DNA from: Rhizobium sp. BK313
GTDB lineage: Bacteria > Pseudomonadota > Alphaproteobacteria > Rhizobiales > Rhizobiaceae
DNA: 64,000 bases
Assembly: GCF_014193655.1 (NCBI RefSeq)
Contig: NZ_JACHZQ010000002.1
Location: 739,827 to 803,826, forward strand
Direction: 5' to 3'
This document shows positions 1 through 7,327 of the stretch, one piece after another. The position numbers and the translations under genes are program-made. Numbering within the stretch: position 1 is the stretch's first letter; the number at the start of each line of letters is the position of its first letter. The notes under the pieces were generated by a model that saw only the letters and a list, made by a program, of their open reading frames with translations, did no database searches and had not been told where the DNA came from.

Positions 1-1120
1 GGGCGGCGACACCATTCTTGGCGCGGACGCCGCCGTTGTCTTTCCAGCCGGCTGCGTCGAGAAGCTCCATGGCCTTTGTCGCATTGAAGGGCGTGCCGTA
101 TTTCTGGGCTACGGCGTCGTCGTAGCCGGGAATGCCGCGAGACAGCGGGCCGAGCGCAATCGTGCCGTTGCCGCCGAATGCCGCCGCCAGCACGGAATCG
201 CGGTCGATGGCATAGCTGATCGCCTCGCGGAACGCCTTGTCGTCGAAAGGTGCCTTCTTGTAGTCGAACTCCATGAACATCAGGTTCTTGGCATGCTGAT
301 CGTTGATGATCGCGTATTGCGGGTCATCGGTCAGTGGCTTCACCGCGTCGGCCGTCAACTGAGCCGCATCAAGTTCCTGCGTCTGCAGCGCCGAGGTGAC
401 GACGCCTTCCTCGGTCATGACATTGAGCGTGATGCCATCGAGATAGGGCAGACCTTGATTGGCGGCGTCCGGACGGAACTGTTTGAAATTCGGATTGCGG
501 ACGAGTTCGATCTTCGTGCCGGGCGTCCAGCTGTCGAACATGAACGGTCCGGTGCCGACGGGGTGGCGTGCATAGGCGGAACCGGCGGCTTTGACGGCTG
601 TCGGCGAATTGAATCCGAAATAGGACTGCCCGAGGAGATTGATGAACGGCGCGAAGGGCTTCGAGAAATGGAAGACGACGGTGGTGTCGTCAGGTGCGTC
701 GACCTTCTGCAGCGGACCGATAATGCCCTTGGAAGGCGAAGCGCTATTCGGATCCAGGATCGTATCGAACAGGAATTTAACGGCATCGGCGTTGAACGGC
801 GTGCCGTCGTGGAAGGTTTTGCCGCTCTTCAGCTTGAAGGTGATGGCCGTGCCGTCCGCGCTTGCCTGCCAGGATTCGGCGAGCCACGGCTGAGCCTGAC
901 CCTTGTCGTCGAGGTAGATCAGGCTTTCGAGAATGTAGTTGCCCAATACGCTGCTGACGGCAAGCGATATGCTCTGCACATTATAAAGGCCTTCAGGATC
1001 AATTTGTAGGCGAAAACGCGCCACTGACGGCGATTGGGCGCGAGACGGAAGCGGAAGGCCAAGCGCCAGAGTGCCGGCAGATACAGCGGATAAAAGCGTA
1101 AATTGACGTCGGTTAAGCAT
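1..1120 (-). CDS. Peptide-type (family 5) ABC solute-binding protein, 3' end outside window
   Basis: Only the first 373 codons are in the window; the gene runs off the left edge. The protein begins MLNRRQFTLLSA and continues into a hydrophobic stretch ending PSRAQ. The RRQF pair suggests a Tat-type or twin-arginine-like signal peptide. The mature part shows the family 5 pattern: an ESLIYLDDKG segment, the FHDGTPFNADAVKF motif at about residues 105-120, and a YAIDRDSVL segment near the visible end. Such proteins bind oligopeptides, opines or other ligands in the periplasm and deliver them to Dpp/Opp-type permeases. No transporter partner is visible here. The gene diverges from the TetR regulator at 1297, so shared control is likely. 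The family is clear; the ligand is unknown. Confidence 0.88.
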   Translation of the reverse strand, partial: MLNRRQFTLLSAVSAGTLALGLPLPSRAQSPSVARFRLQIDPEGLYNVQSISLAVSSVLGNYILESLIYLDDKGQAQPWLAESWQASADGTAITFKLKSGKTFHDGTPFNADAVKFLFDTILDPNSASPSKGIIGPLQKVDAPDDTTVVFHFSKPFAPFINLLGQSYFGFNSPTAVKAAGSAYARHPVGTGPFMFDSWTPGTKIELVRNPNFKQFRPDAANQGLPYLDGITLNVMTEEGVVTSALQTQELDAAQLTADAVKPLTDDPQYAIINDQHAKNLMFMEFDYKKAPFDDKAFREAISYAIDRDSVLAAAFGGNGTIALGPLSRGIPGYDDAVAQKYGTPFNATKAMELLDAAGWKDNGGVRAKNGVAA

Positions 1121-1195
1121 GGAAATTCCCCTTTTTATTATTGAGGGAATGATTCCGTGACACCCATTGGTGCAAAGGGGCGTCACGCCCTCTAA

Positions 1196-1229
1196 TCCGA
1201 ATATTTACTCGGATTTGCGTTTGACGCAA
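1196..1229. promoter_or_regulatory. Two inverted repeats between divergent SBP and TetR genes
   Basis: TCCGA (1196-1200) pairs with TCGGA (1209-1213). Just downstream, TTGCGT (1215-1220) and ACGCAA (1224-1229) form a perfect 6-bp inverted repeat with a 3-base centre. Both lie in the short divergent promoter region, where a TetR operator is expected. The operator role is inferred from position and symmetry only. Confidence 0.5.
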
Positions 1230-1296
1230 GGGCAGATATTTGTGCAGGTGCAATTTTCTTGCCAGAATGGAATCGTGCCGGAAAAGGGAGAATCAA

Positions 1297-1923
1297 ATGC
1301 CGGGGAAATCGAGCGCGGCGGCCAAGCGAACACCGGTTCAGGCCCGCTCGCGTAAAATCAAGGCGACGATCATGGAGGCTGCCCACAACGTCATGAGGGA
1401 GCGGGGAATCCGGGCCATCACGACGAATTCGATCGCCGAGCGCGCCGATATCAAAGTCGCTTCGATCTACGACTATTTTCCGAACAAAGAAGCAATCATC
1501 GCCGAGATCTACGAGGAGAAGCTCGCTCAGGTCCGCAATTTCCTAGAGAAAGGCACGAAGAAGATCGAAAAGAAGGACTGGCGCACACAGCTTGCCGGTC
1601 TTCTGCGGGAAACCTGGACTTATCAGCTGGATATTGGGCTAGATCGTACAATAGTCGACGCGTCCTACTACTACGAAGATCTGCTGCGTATCGCCCGTGC
1701 TCACTCACATTTGTTTGCCTCGAATTACGTGGAGCTTTTAACCCGGCTAGGCTCGAGGTGGACCGAAGATCAGCTCTTCGATCTTGGAATCAGCATTTAT
1801 ACGCTGGTAAATGCAACATGGAGTTATTGGCGTCTAACCGAAACGCAGGAGCCCGTCGCCATCGAACGCCAAATCATGCTCACTGTGGCACTGATCGAGC
1901 CTGCTCTGGAACAGCCTGTTTAG
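1297..1923 (+). CDS. TetR/AcrR family transcriptional regulator
   Basis: The 208-residue length is normal for TetR. The N-terminal helix-turn-helix (about residues 17-65) reads RSRKIKATIMEAAHNVMRERG, then TTNSIAERADIKVASIYDYF and PNKEAI, the classic TetR signature. The C-terminal ligand domain is divergent. I chose ATG 1297 because AAAAGGGAG (1282-1290) sits at good spacing; an upstream in-frame ATG at 1240 lacks a Shine-Dalgarno and would add a poorly conserved leader. It diverges from the solute-binding protein gene at 1120, with inverted repeats between them, so it probably represses itself and the transporter. The inducer is unknown. Confidence 0.9.
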   Translation: MPGKSSAAAKRTPVQARSRKIKATIMEAAHNVMRERGIRAITTNSIAERADIKVASIYDYFPNKEAIIAEIYEEKLAQVRNFLEKGTKKIEKKDWRTQLAGLLRETWTYQLDIGLDRTIVDASYYYEDLLRIARAHSHLFASNYVELLTRLGSRWTEDQLFDLGISIYTLVNATWSYWRLTETQEPVAIERQIMLTVALIEPALEQPV

Positions 1924-2150
1924 GAATACTGGCATTGAATATGCCTTTCCAATGCCGCTTGGCAGATGGGTTGGTTGCACGCCTCCCGCCGGCATCGAAA
2001 GTGCCATGAGTATGTGGTCCATGAGCCATGGATGGGCATGATTTCCACTGCTGGTCGACGGTCCTACTCCCCGCCGACGCTTTCGGGAACAGATCAAAAT
2101 ACCATTGATGCCATTGTCGCCGACGCGGCAGAGCGATGGCGATCCTTCTT

Positions 2151-2183
2151 GGGTGGAGACGACAGTAGATGTCGTCCCCACCC
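2151..2183 (+). terminator. Strong hairpin downstream of the TetR gene
   Basis: GGGTGGAGACGAC (2151-2163) pairs with GTCGTCCCCACCC (2171-2183) around a 7-base loop, with one A-C mismatch. It lies in the 430-base gap between the TetR gene and the next SDR gene. There is no T-run after it, so it could be a factor-assisted terminator or a structured leader. I see no coding gene in 1924-2354. Confidence 0.4.
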
Positions 2184-2271
2184 AGTGGGATCATGCACTG
2201 CTGTAAGGGCAGCGCGTCGCTGAGTTTTCCGTTTCTGGATCGACGCACTCCGCTAGAGGTGAACGGATGAA

Positions 2272-2288
2272 ATCCAAAATGGATAATT
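2272..2288. promoter_or_regulatory. Palindromic operator, copy 1 (ATCC-N5-GGATAATT)
   Basis: ATCCAAAATGGATAATT lies 67 bases before the SDR start at 2355. The same ATCC/GTCC-N5-GGATAATT pattern recurs at 15050-15066 and 23709-23725, each upstream of a gene of the same catabolic cluster. Three conserved copies at promoters suggest a shared regulator. Which protein binds is not shown by the sequence. Confidence 0.6.
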
Positions 2289-2354
2289 GTACGGTTCTCA
2301 TCCCGAAAATTATTCGTAGTCTTTCCCGAAGAGCTTGGGAGGAGCGACGAAATA

Positions 2355-3128
2355 ATGGCGGATACGAAGCTTTGCATTCTGACGGGTGCTGCCGGTGAAG
2401 TTGGTCGGGCAACAGCCAGACGCTTCGCGGAAAGCGGCTGGTCGATGATCCTGTGCGATCGCACTACCGAGGTCGCAATTCTTGCGAAGGAACTTTCGGC
2501 CGAGTTCGGCCGCACCTGTCTGGGCATTCAGATGGATCTGGCGAACGATCAGGAAGTCGACCAGGTTGCAAAGACGGCTTCTGACACCGGCATTCCACTG
2601 CGCTTTCTAGGCCTCGTGGCCGCGATCAACCATCCGGCTGTCAGCATCGAGAACATGGATATGGCCATATGGGACCGGGTGCACAACGTAAATCTGCGCG
2701 CGAACGTCAAGTTCATCAGCGCGTGTGTGCCGCTGCTGCGCAAGGCGGGTAAGGCTTCCATCGTGACTGTTGCCAGTTTCTGGGGCCGTGAAGGCCATGC
2801 CTATTTCAGCCCCTATTGCGCATCGAAAGCCGCACTGATTTCGCTGACGCAGAGTGTCGCCGCGGAACTTGCGCCGGATATCAGGGTAAACTGCGTTGCT
2901 CCGGGCAATATCAACACGCCGATGCATTTCAACGCGCTTGCGGTTGAGGCCGAAAAACGCGGAATTTCCGCGGATGAAATGCGTGAGATCGAATGGGGCA
3001 AGATCCCCATGGGTCGTCCTGCGGAAACGGCGGAGATAGCATCTGCAATTCATTTTCTGTCTACCGACGACGCCAGCTATTTCATAGGCGCGACGCTGGA
3101 CGTCAACGGCGGCTGCCGATTCACCTAA
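2355..3128 (+). CDS. SDR family NAD(P)-dependent oxidoreductase
   Basis: This 257-residue classical short-chain dehydrogenase has the cofactor motif TGAAGEVGRA near residue 11, the catalytic YCASK motif at about residue 154 and an RVNCVAPGNI segment after it. The C-terminus ends in DVNGGCRFT, typical of the family. SDRs of this type oxidise or reduce secondary alcohols of sugars, cyclitols and alicyclic compounds. The start ATG 2355 follows GGGAGGAG. It is the first gene of a unit with the ABM-domain gene 48 bases downstream, and a palindromic operator lies just upstream. The substrate is unknown; a cyclic polyol or ketone intermediate is my inference from the cluster. Confidence 0.9.
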   Translation: MADTKLCILTGAAGEVGRATARRFAESGWSMILCDRTTEVAILAKELSAEFGRTCLGIQMDLANDQEVDQVAKTASDTGIPLRFLGLVAAINHPAVSIENMDMAIWDRVHNVNLRANVKFISACVPLLRKAGKASIVTVASFWGREGHAYFSPYCASKAALISLTQSVAAELAPDIRVNCVAPGNINTPMHFNALAVEAEKRGISADEMREIEWGKIPMGRPAETAEIASAIHFLSTDDASYFIGATLDVNGGCRFT

Positions 3129-3176
3129 CTAGGCGGCAATCGAGACGCGAATTGGAAGTTCAGGGGAGAAGAACGA

Positions 3177-3479
3177 ATGTCGGACCAGCTAACGGTCATC
3201 GCGCATCTGGTGGCGCGCCCGGATAAGATCCAGGACACCAAGGAATTTCTGATGTCGCTGATCGAGCGCACGCGCTCGGAAGCGGGCTGCGTCGATTATC
3301 ATTTGCATCAGAGCCAGGAAGACCCTGCGAACTTTGCGTTCTATGAAAATTGGACCAATCGCGCAGCGCTGGATGAGCATATGGAAACGCCGTATCTCAA
3401 GGAACTGATTGCACGAAAGAACGAGTTTTTCAAAGTAGACCCGGACATCCGCATGTTGACGATGATTTCGCCGCGATGA
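3177..3479 (+). CDS. ABM-domain (YgiN-like) putative quinol monooxygenase
   Basis: A 100-residue single-domain protein of the antibiotic biosynthesis monooxygenase (ABM) fold. It shows the family pattern: an N-terminal strand TVIAHLVARPDK, then LIERTRSEAGCVDYHLHQS, then FAFYENWTNRAALDEHMETP. These dimeric alpha-beta barrels oxidise quinols or act as small isomerases without a bound cofactor. GGGGAGAAG stands before the ATG. It follows the SDR gene in the same unit, which fits a role on a hydroquinone or hydroxyquinol intermediate made by this cluster. Exact chemistry is not shown. The gene converges on the LacI regulator, with 12 bases between the stops. Confidence 0.85.
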   Translation: MSDQLTVIAHLVARPDKIQDTKEFLMSLIERTRSEAGCVDYHLHQSQEDPANFAFYENWTNRAALDEHMETPYLKELIARKNEFFKVDPDIRMLTMISPR

Positions 3480-3491
3480 CATCCGTCTGGT

Positions 3492-4601
3492 TCAAACGCT
3501 TATCGGCTCCGATTGGGTAACAATCGGCGAAGGATCGGAACTCGATCCAGGCTTGCGTGCCGGTCCGGTACTGCCTCTTAGCACCAGATGAGGGGTGAGG
3601 AGTATGCGTTTTACCGGTTGCGAGTGATTTTTGATCAGGCTCATCAGCAGGTCGGCGCTCTCGAATCCGAGGTCGCGGCCGGCGGTGTGCAAAGTGGTCA
3701 ATGGCGGCGACAACAGGTTCATGAACGGTAGATCGTTGACGCCGGCAAGTGAAATCTGTTCGGGACAAGCGACGCCAGCCGACTTCAGGGCGACGAGGCA
3801 GCCGACGGCGAGCAGGTCGTTGAAGGCGAGGACGGCGGTGCTGGTCAGTCCGGATGCAAGCATATGTCCCATGATCCGCTCACCTTCCGCGACATCATAG
3901 GCTCGCGCCTCAACGACATCGAAACGACAACCGGCCGCCTTCGCAAGGCGGGTCGCCGCATTGAACCCCGCCAGCCTGTTTTGAGCGGTAGAGGCCGCGA
4001 GCGGCGGCGTTACATAGGTGATGTCCTTATGACCCAGTTCAAGAACGTGCTCGACGATCGCCTGAACGCCTGCCGCATCGTCCATCGCGACCGAAGACAT
4101 CCGGGCGTGCCGAGGATCCCGAAGAACGGCGACGGTCGGTATGCCCAGTTCCAGGCAAAGCTCGACTGACGGGTCGTTCAACTCGAAGCTTGCGACGACG
4201 AGCCCAGCGACGAACTGGCTGCTCATGCGCTCGACGATTGATCGGAGTTTGATGGGACTGTAGTCCGAGTTCGCAACGAACGTGACATAGCCATCTTCCG
4301 CGACGCGTTCTTCTACCGAAGCGATGATGGGAGAAAACAGGGGATCGCTGAGATTGGGGACGATGAGGCCGATCGTTCCCGTCTTCTGCGTCCGAAGGCT
4401 GGAGGCGAGACTGTTGCGCTTGTAGCCGAGCTGCTCGGCAACCTTTTCGATCTTGCGGACGACCTTGCTCGATATCCGATGGCTCGTCCCTGGATTCAGC
4501 GCACGCGACGCGGTCGAGACGTGCACGCCGGCGCCGTTGGCGACGTCGACGATGGTGACGCGCGGGCGCTTGCTTTGGTGACGCTGCGGGGTATCGCTCA
4601 T
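3492..4601 (-). CDS. LacI family transcriptional regulator
   Basis: A 369-residue LacI/GalR-type regulator. The N-terminal helix-turn-helix (about residues 15-60) contains VTIVDVANGAGVHVSTASRA, followed by the hinge helix region SLASSLRTQKTGTIGLIVP. The rest is a periplasmic-binding-protein-like sugar domain with NDLLAVG and ISLAGVNDLPF near the C-terminus, as in other LacI proteins. The tail (last ~25 residues) is Pro/Ser-rich and probably disordered. It diverges from the ketopantoate-reductase-like genes and the ribose-type ABC operon. LacI-type CAAACG/TTTGC palindromes lie in the intergenic region, so it probably controls that operon in response to its sugar-like ligand. Confidence 0.93.
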   Translation of the reverse strand: MSDTPQRHQSKRPRVTIVDVANGAGVHVSTASRALNPGTSHRISSKVVRKIEKVAEQLGYKRNSLASSLRTQKTGTIGLIVPNLSDPLFSPIIASVEERVAEDGYVTFVANSDYSPIKLRSIVERMSSQFVAGLVVASFELNDPSVELCLELGIPTVAVLRDPRHARMSSVAMDDAAGVQAIVEHVLELGHKDITYVTPPLAASTAQNRLAGFNAATRLAKAAGCRFDVVEARAYDVAEGERIMGHMLASGLTSTAVLAFNDLLAVGCLVALKSAGVACPEQISLAGVNDLPFMNLLSPPLTTLHTAGRDLGFESADLLMSLIKNHSQPVKRILLTPHLVLRGSTGPARKPGSSSDPSPIVTQSEPISV

Positions 4602-4652
4602 TCGGTGCCGGGTTACTTCAACGTTCGGATTCGATTAACTGGGAAAATAAGC

Positions 4653-4668
4653 GATCAAACCTTTGCAC
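4653..4668. promoter_or_regulatory. Imperfect LacI-type operator near the LacI gene
   Basis: GATCAAACCTTTGCAC (4653-4668) resembles the perfect palindrome at 4977-4988 and lies about 50 bases upstream of the LacI start. It is placed for autoregulation. Matches are by eye. Confidence 0.4.
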
Positions 4669-4875
4669 ACAAGGTGGGTAATAGAGTGACGGCGGCCGAC
4701 TTACAGTCACCCCAGGCGAACGAGCTATTTCCATCTATGCAATCTTTGATGTTGAGTGCTGTTCGGAATTCCCCTTTTGGTAAGCGACGGCGCAGTCGGC
4801 AAGCCCTGAGCGCGTCCTTTTGCCGGCCTGCTTTTTCGAAAGCGTGACACTGTTGAAAAAGTTTTTTTAGATTTA

Positions 4876-4890
4876 GACAAACGGTTGCTC
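4876..4890. promoter_or_regulatory. LacI-type operator, middle copy
   Basis: GACAAACGGTTGCTC shows the CAAACG-GTTGC arrangement typical of LacI-family sites. It lies about 100 bases upstream of the perfect copy, a spacing that would allow looping. An AT-rich inverted repeat (TTTTTATAA, 4905-4913, against TTATAAAAA, 4923-4931) lies between them. Confidence 0.5.
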
Positions 4891-4976
4891 TTACTTCAAA
4901 TTTTTATAAGCGGTTGGATAATTTATAAAAATCGACAAAAGGCCGGGTTTTTGGACGAGCAGTTGCAAAAATTTGA

Positions 4977-4988
4977 GCAAACGTTTGC
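4977..4988. promoter_or_regulatory. Perfect LacI-type operator GCAAACGTTTGC
   Basis: A 12-base perfect palindrome 84 bases before the ATG at 5072, in the region divergent from the LacI gene. Even symmetry with a central CG is the hallmark of LacI/GalR operators. The binding protein is most likely the adjacent LacI regulator (inference). Confidence 0.7.
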
Positions 4989-5071
4989 ACTTGACTCGAT
5001 TGGCGATGCTCTCTAACCATGCCTGCGGATGGAACGGCACAGTGCGGTGCCGGAAATGGAGAGAACGCACG

Positions 5072-6106
5072 ATGTCCTGGGAATCTGAGCGCAATTTGAA
5101 GATTGCATTCGTCGGCACCGGCGCGCAGGGCGCGTCGATCGGCGCCGACTTTGCGCTTGCCGGCCTCGACGTGACGTTCATCGAACAATGGCCGGAGCAT
5201 GTCGACGCAATGAACAAGCACGGCATCACCGTCAACATGCCTATGCGGTCCATTTATGCAAACGTTCGCGCAAAACATCTTTGCCAGGTGGCCGAATTAC
5301 GGCAGCGGTTCGACGTCATATTCCTCGTGGTCAAGGCTTATGACACCCGCTGGACATGTCAGCTGGTTGAGCCGGTTCTTGCGTCTGAGGGACTTGTCGT
5401 AGGTGTCCAGAACGGAATGACGCAGCATGCGATCGCGTCCGTCGTCGGCGCTGAGCGAACGGTCGGGGCCGTATTCGACATGGCCTCCAACATGTTCACG
5501 CCCGGCGTGACAAACCGGCAGAACGATCACGATACGTCCTGGTTTGCGCTCGGCGCGCTCGATCCGGCGAATCGTGAGCGTGTGGAAAGAGTTGCTGAAT
5601 TGCTGCGGCTGAGCGGTCGCGTCGAGGTAACGGACGATATCGCCTCGGCCAAGTGGATGAAGCTGATCGTTAATGCAGCGCAGTTGGTTCCGTCCGCGAT
5701 CCTCAATCTGCCGTTTGCAGAGGCGGTCAGGGTGCCCGGGATGGCAAAGGTGATGCGAGCAGCCGGTTACGAGGCGATGCGCGCGGCTCAGGCTGACGGT
5801 GCAAGCATTGTTCCGATCCTTGGTATGCCTCCGACGACGACGAATGATCCCGAGCGCTATGTCGACGAGATCTTCGACGAAGTGCTCAAGACCTTCATGA
5901 TGCCGGATACGCTGACGACCGTCCTTCAGGACTGGCGCAAGGGTCGGCGCGGAGAGGTCCTGGATATCAACGGACATGTCGTGGAGACGCTGGAAAGAGC
6001 GGGGCAAGGCGCTCCGGTCAACCGCCGGATCGTCGAGATCGCCCGCTCGATCGAGCAAGGAAGTCTGACGGCGCAAGTGACGAACAGTTCCCTCTTTGCG
6101 GCGTGA
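5072..6106 (+). CDS. Ketopantoate reductase (PanE/ApbA)-like oxidoreductase, copy 1
   Basis: A 344-residue two-domain NAD(P)-dependent reductase. The Rossmann motif GTGAQGASIG is near residue 16. The C-terminal helical domain has SAKWMKLIVNA, carrying the family's catalytic Lys and Asn, and a DWRKGRRGEVLDINGHVV segment with the conserved Glu and Asn-Gly. I chose ATG 5072 over upstream in-frame ATG 4973, because 4973 overlaps the LacI-type operator and 5072 gives the standard N-terminus LKIAFVGTG. The family reduces 2-oxo acids such as ketopantoate. Here the context is catabolic, and a tandem paralogue follows at 6208, so pantothenate synthesis is unlikely. Confidence 0.88.
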   Translation: MSWESERNLKIAFVGTGAQGASIGADFALAGLDVTFIEQWPEHVDAMNKHGITVNMPMRSIYANVRAKHLCQVAELRQRFDVIFLVVKAYDTRWTCQLVEPVLASEGLVVGVQNGMTQHAIASVVGAERTVGAVFDMASNMFTPGVTNRQNDHDTSWFALGALDPANRERVERVAELLRLSGRVEVTDDIASAKWMKLIVNAAQLVPSAILNLPFAEAVRVPGMAKVMRAAGYEAMRAAQADGASIVPILGMPPTTTNDPERYVDEIFDEVLKTFMMPDTLTTVLQDWRKGRRGEVLDINGHVVETLERAGQGAPVNRRIVEIARSIEQGSLTAQVTNSSLFAA

Positions 6107-6207
6107 CAAGGCGCTTGCGACCTGAGGTTCAAAGGTCCGGCAGACCGGACAGGATTGACTGAAACAATGCGTGCACGAGCCGCACGCCATCGGAGAAGGA
6201 GAGTCAT

Positions 6208-7269
6208 ATGGGTTGGGATAAGGCGCGCGGCCCGCGGATCGCATTTCTGGGAACAGGGGCACAAGGCGCGTCCATCGGGGCCGACTTCGTATTGGCCGGG
6301 CTCGACGTCACCTTCATCGAGCAGTGGCCGGACCATGTCATGGCCATCCGCGAGCACGGGATCACCGTGAATCTGCCGAGCCGCACCATCAATGCGAAGG
6401 TCCCGGCGCTGCATCTCTGCCAGGTGGCGGAAATCAAGGAGCCTTTCGACGTCGTTTTTCTCGTGGTCAAGGCCTACGACACCAAGTGGGCATGCCAGCT
6501 CATCGAACCCTGCCTTGCTCCGGACGGAGTGATCGTCGGGCTTCAGAATGGCATGACGCATGAGGACATCGCCGCCGTGGTTGGTCGCGAGCGCACGATC
6601 GGTGCTGTGATCGAGATCGCTTCCAACATGTTCGTTCCCGGCGTCACGAACCGGCAGAACGATCATGACACGTCGTGGTTCGCACTCGGCGCGCTCGACC
6701 CCAAGACGCAGGAGCGGGTGGAAGACGTTGCCGATCTGCTGCGCAATTCCGGCACGGTCGAAGTGATGGAAGACATTCGTTCCGCAAAGTGGATGAAGCT
6801 CGTCGTCAATGCCGCCGAGCTCATCCCATCGGCGATCATCAACCTGCCGCTGGCGGATGCTGCACGCGCACCCGGCATGCTCGAGGTCATGCGGGCGGCG
6901 GGATACGAGGCAATGCAGGCAGCATTGGCGGACGGCGCCAAGATCGTCCCGATCATCGGCATGCCGCCGGTCACGACGAACCATCCGGAGCGCTACGTCG
7001 ATCAGATCTTCGAGGAAGTGCTGAAGACCTTCTCGCAGGCCGACACGCTGACGACGTCGCTTCAGGACTGGCGCAAGGGGCGCCGCGCTGAGGTGCAGGA
7101 GGTCAACGGATGGGTCGTCGATATCCTTCGTGCCCATGGGCAGAAAGCGCCGGTAAATCAGCGCGTTATGGAGGTCGCCTACGATATCGAGGCCGGCCGG
7201 ATCGAAGCGCGACCAGAGAATGCGGCCCTAATGATCGAAACATACCGGGCCGTGGCCGACCGTCGATAA
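6208..7269 (+). CDS. Ketopantoate reductase (PanE/ApbA)-like oxidoreductase, copy 2
   Basis: This 353-residue protein matches the preceding gene at most aligned positions, for example LAGLDVTFIEQWP, GVTNRQNDHDTSWFALGALD and LQDWRKGRR. The pair therefore arose by tandem duplication. Rossmann motif GTGAQGASIG, catalytic-lysine segment SAKWMKLVVNA and the C-terminal Glu/Asn motif are kept, so both copies should be active. GGAGAAGGAGAG precedes ATG 6208. It has a slightly longer C-terminus than copy 1. It lies 58 bases before the ABC solute-binding protein gene, so it is probably transcribed with the importer. The two copies may act on successive or stereoisomeric intermediates (inference). Confidence 0.88.
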   Translation: MGWDKARGPRIAFLGTGAQGASIGADFVLAGLDVTFIEQWPDHVMAIREHGITVNLPSRTINAKVPALHLCQVAEIKEPFDVVFLVVKAYDTKWACQLIEPCLAPDGVIVGLQNGMTHEDIAAVVGRERTIGAVIEIASNMFVPGVTNRQNDHDTSWFALGALDPKTQERVEDVADLLRNSGTVEVMEDIRSAKWMKLVVNAAELIPSAIINLPLADAARAPGMLEVMRAAGYEAMQAALADGAKIVPIIGMPPVTTNHPERYVDQIFEEVLKTFSQADTLTTSLQDWRKGRRAEVQEVNGWVVDILRAHGQKAPVNQRVMEVAYDIEAGRIEARPENAALMIETYRAVADRR

Positions 7270-7327
7270 GTCGCGGCGGTCGGGCGGCAGGCGAAGCATC
7301 AACTTTTAACCTGAGGAGGAGAATGGC

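Noticed and set aside
1834..2527. Overlapping minus-strand reading frames of up to 215 codons
   Set aside because: They overlap the intergenic hairpin, the operator and the SDR gene, have no Shine-Dalgarno and no family pattern; typical GC-rich antisense noise.
5926..7137. A 403-codon minus-strand frame opposite the PanE-like genes
   Set aside because: It is the antisense shadow of two strongly supported plus-strand genes and mirrors their duplicated sequence.
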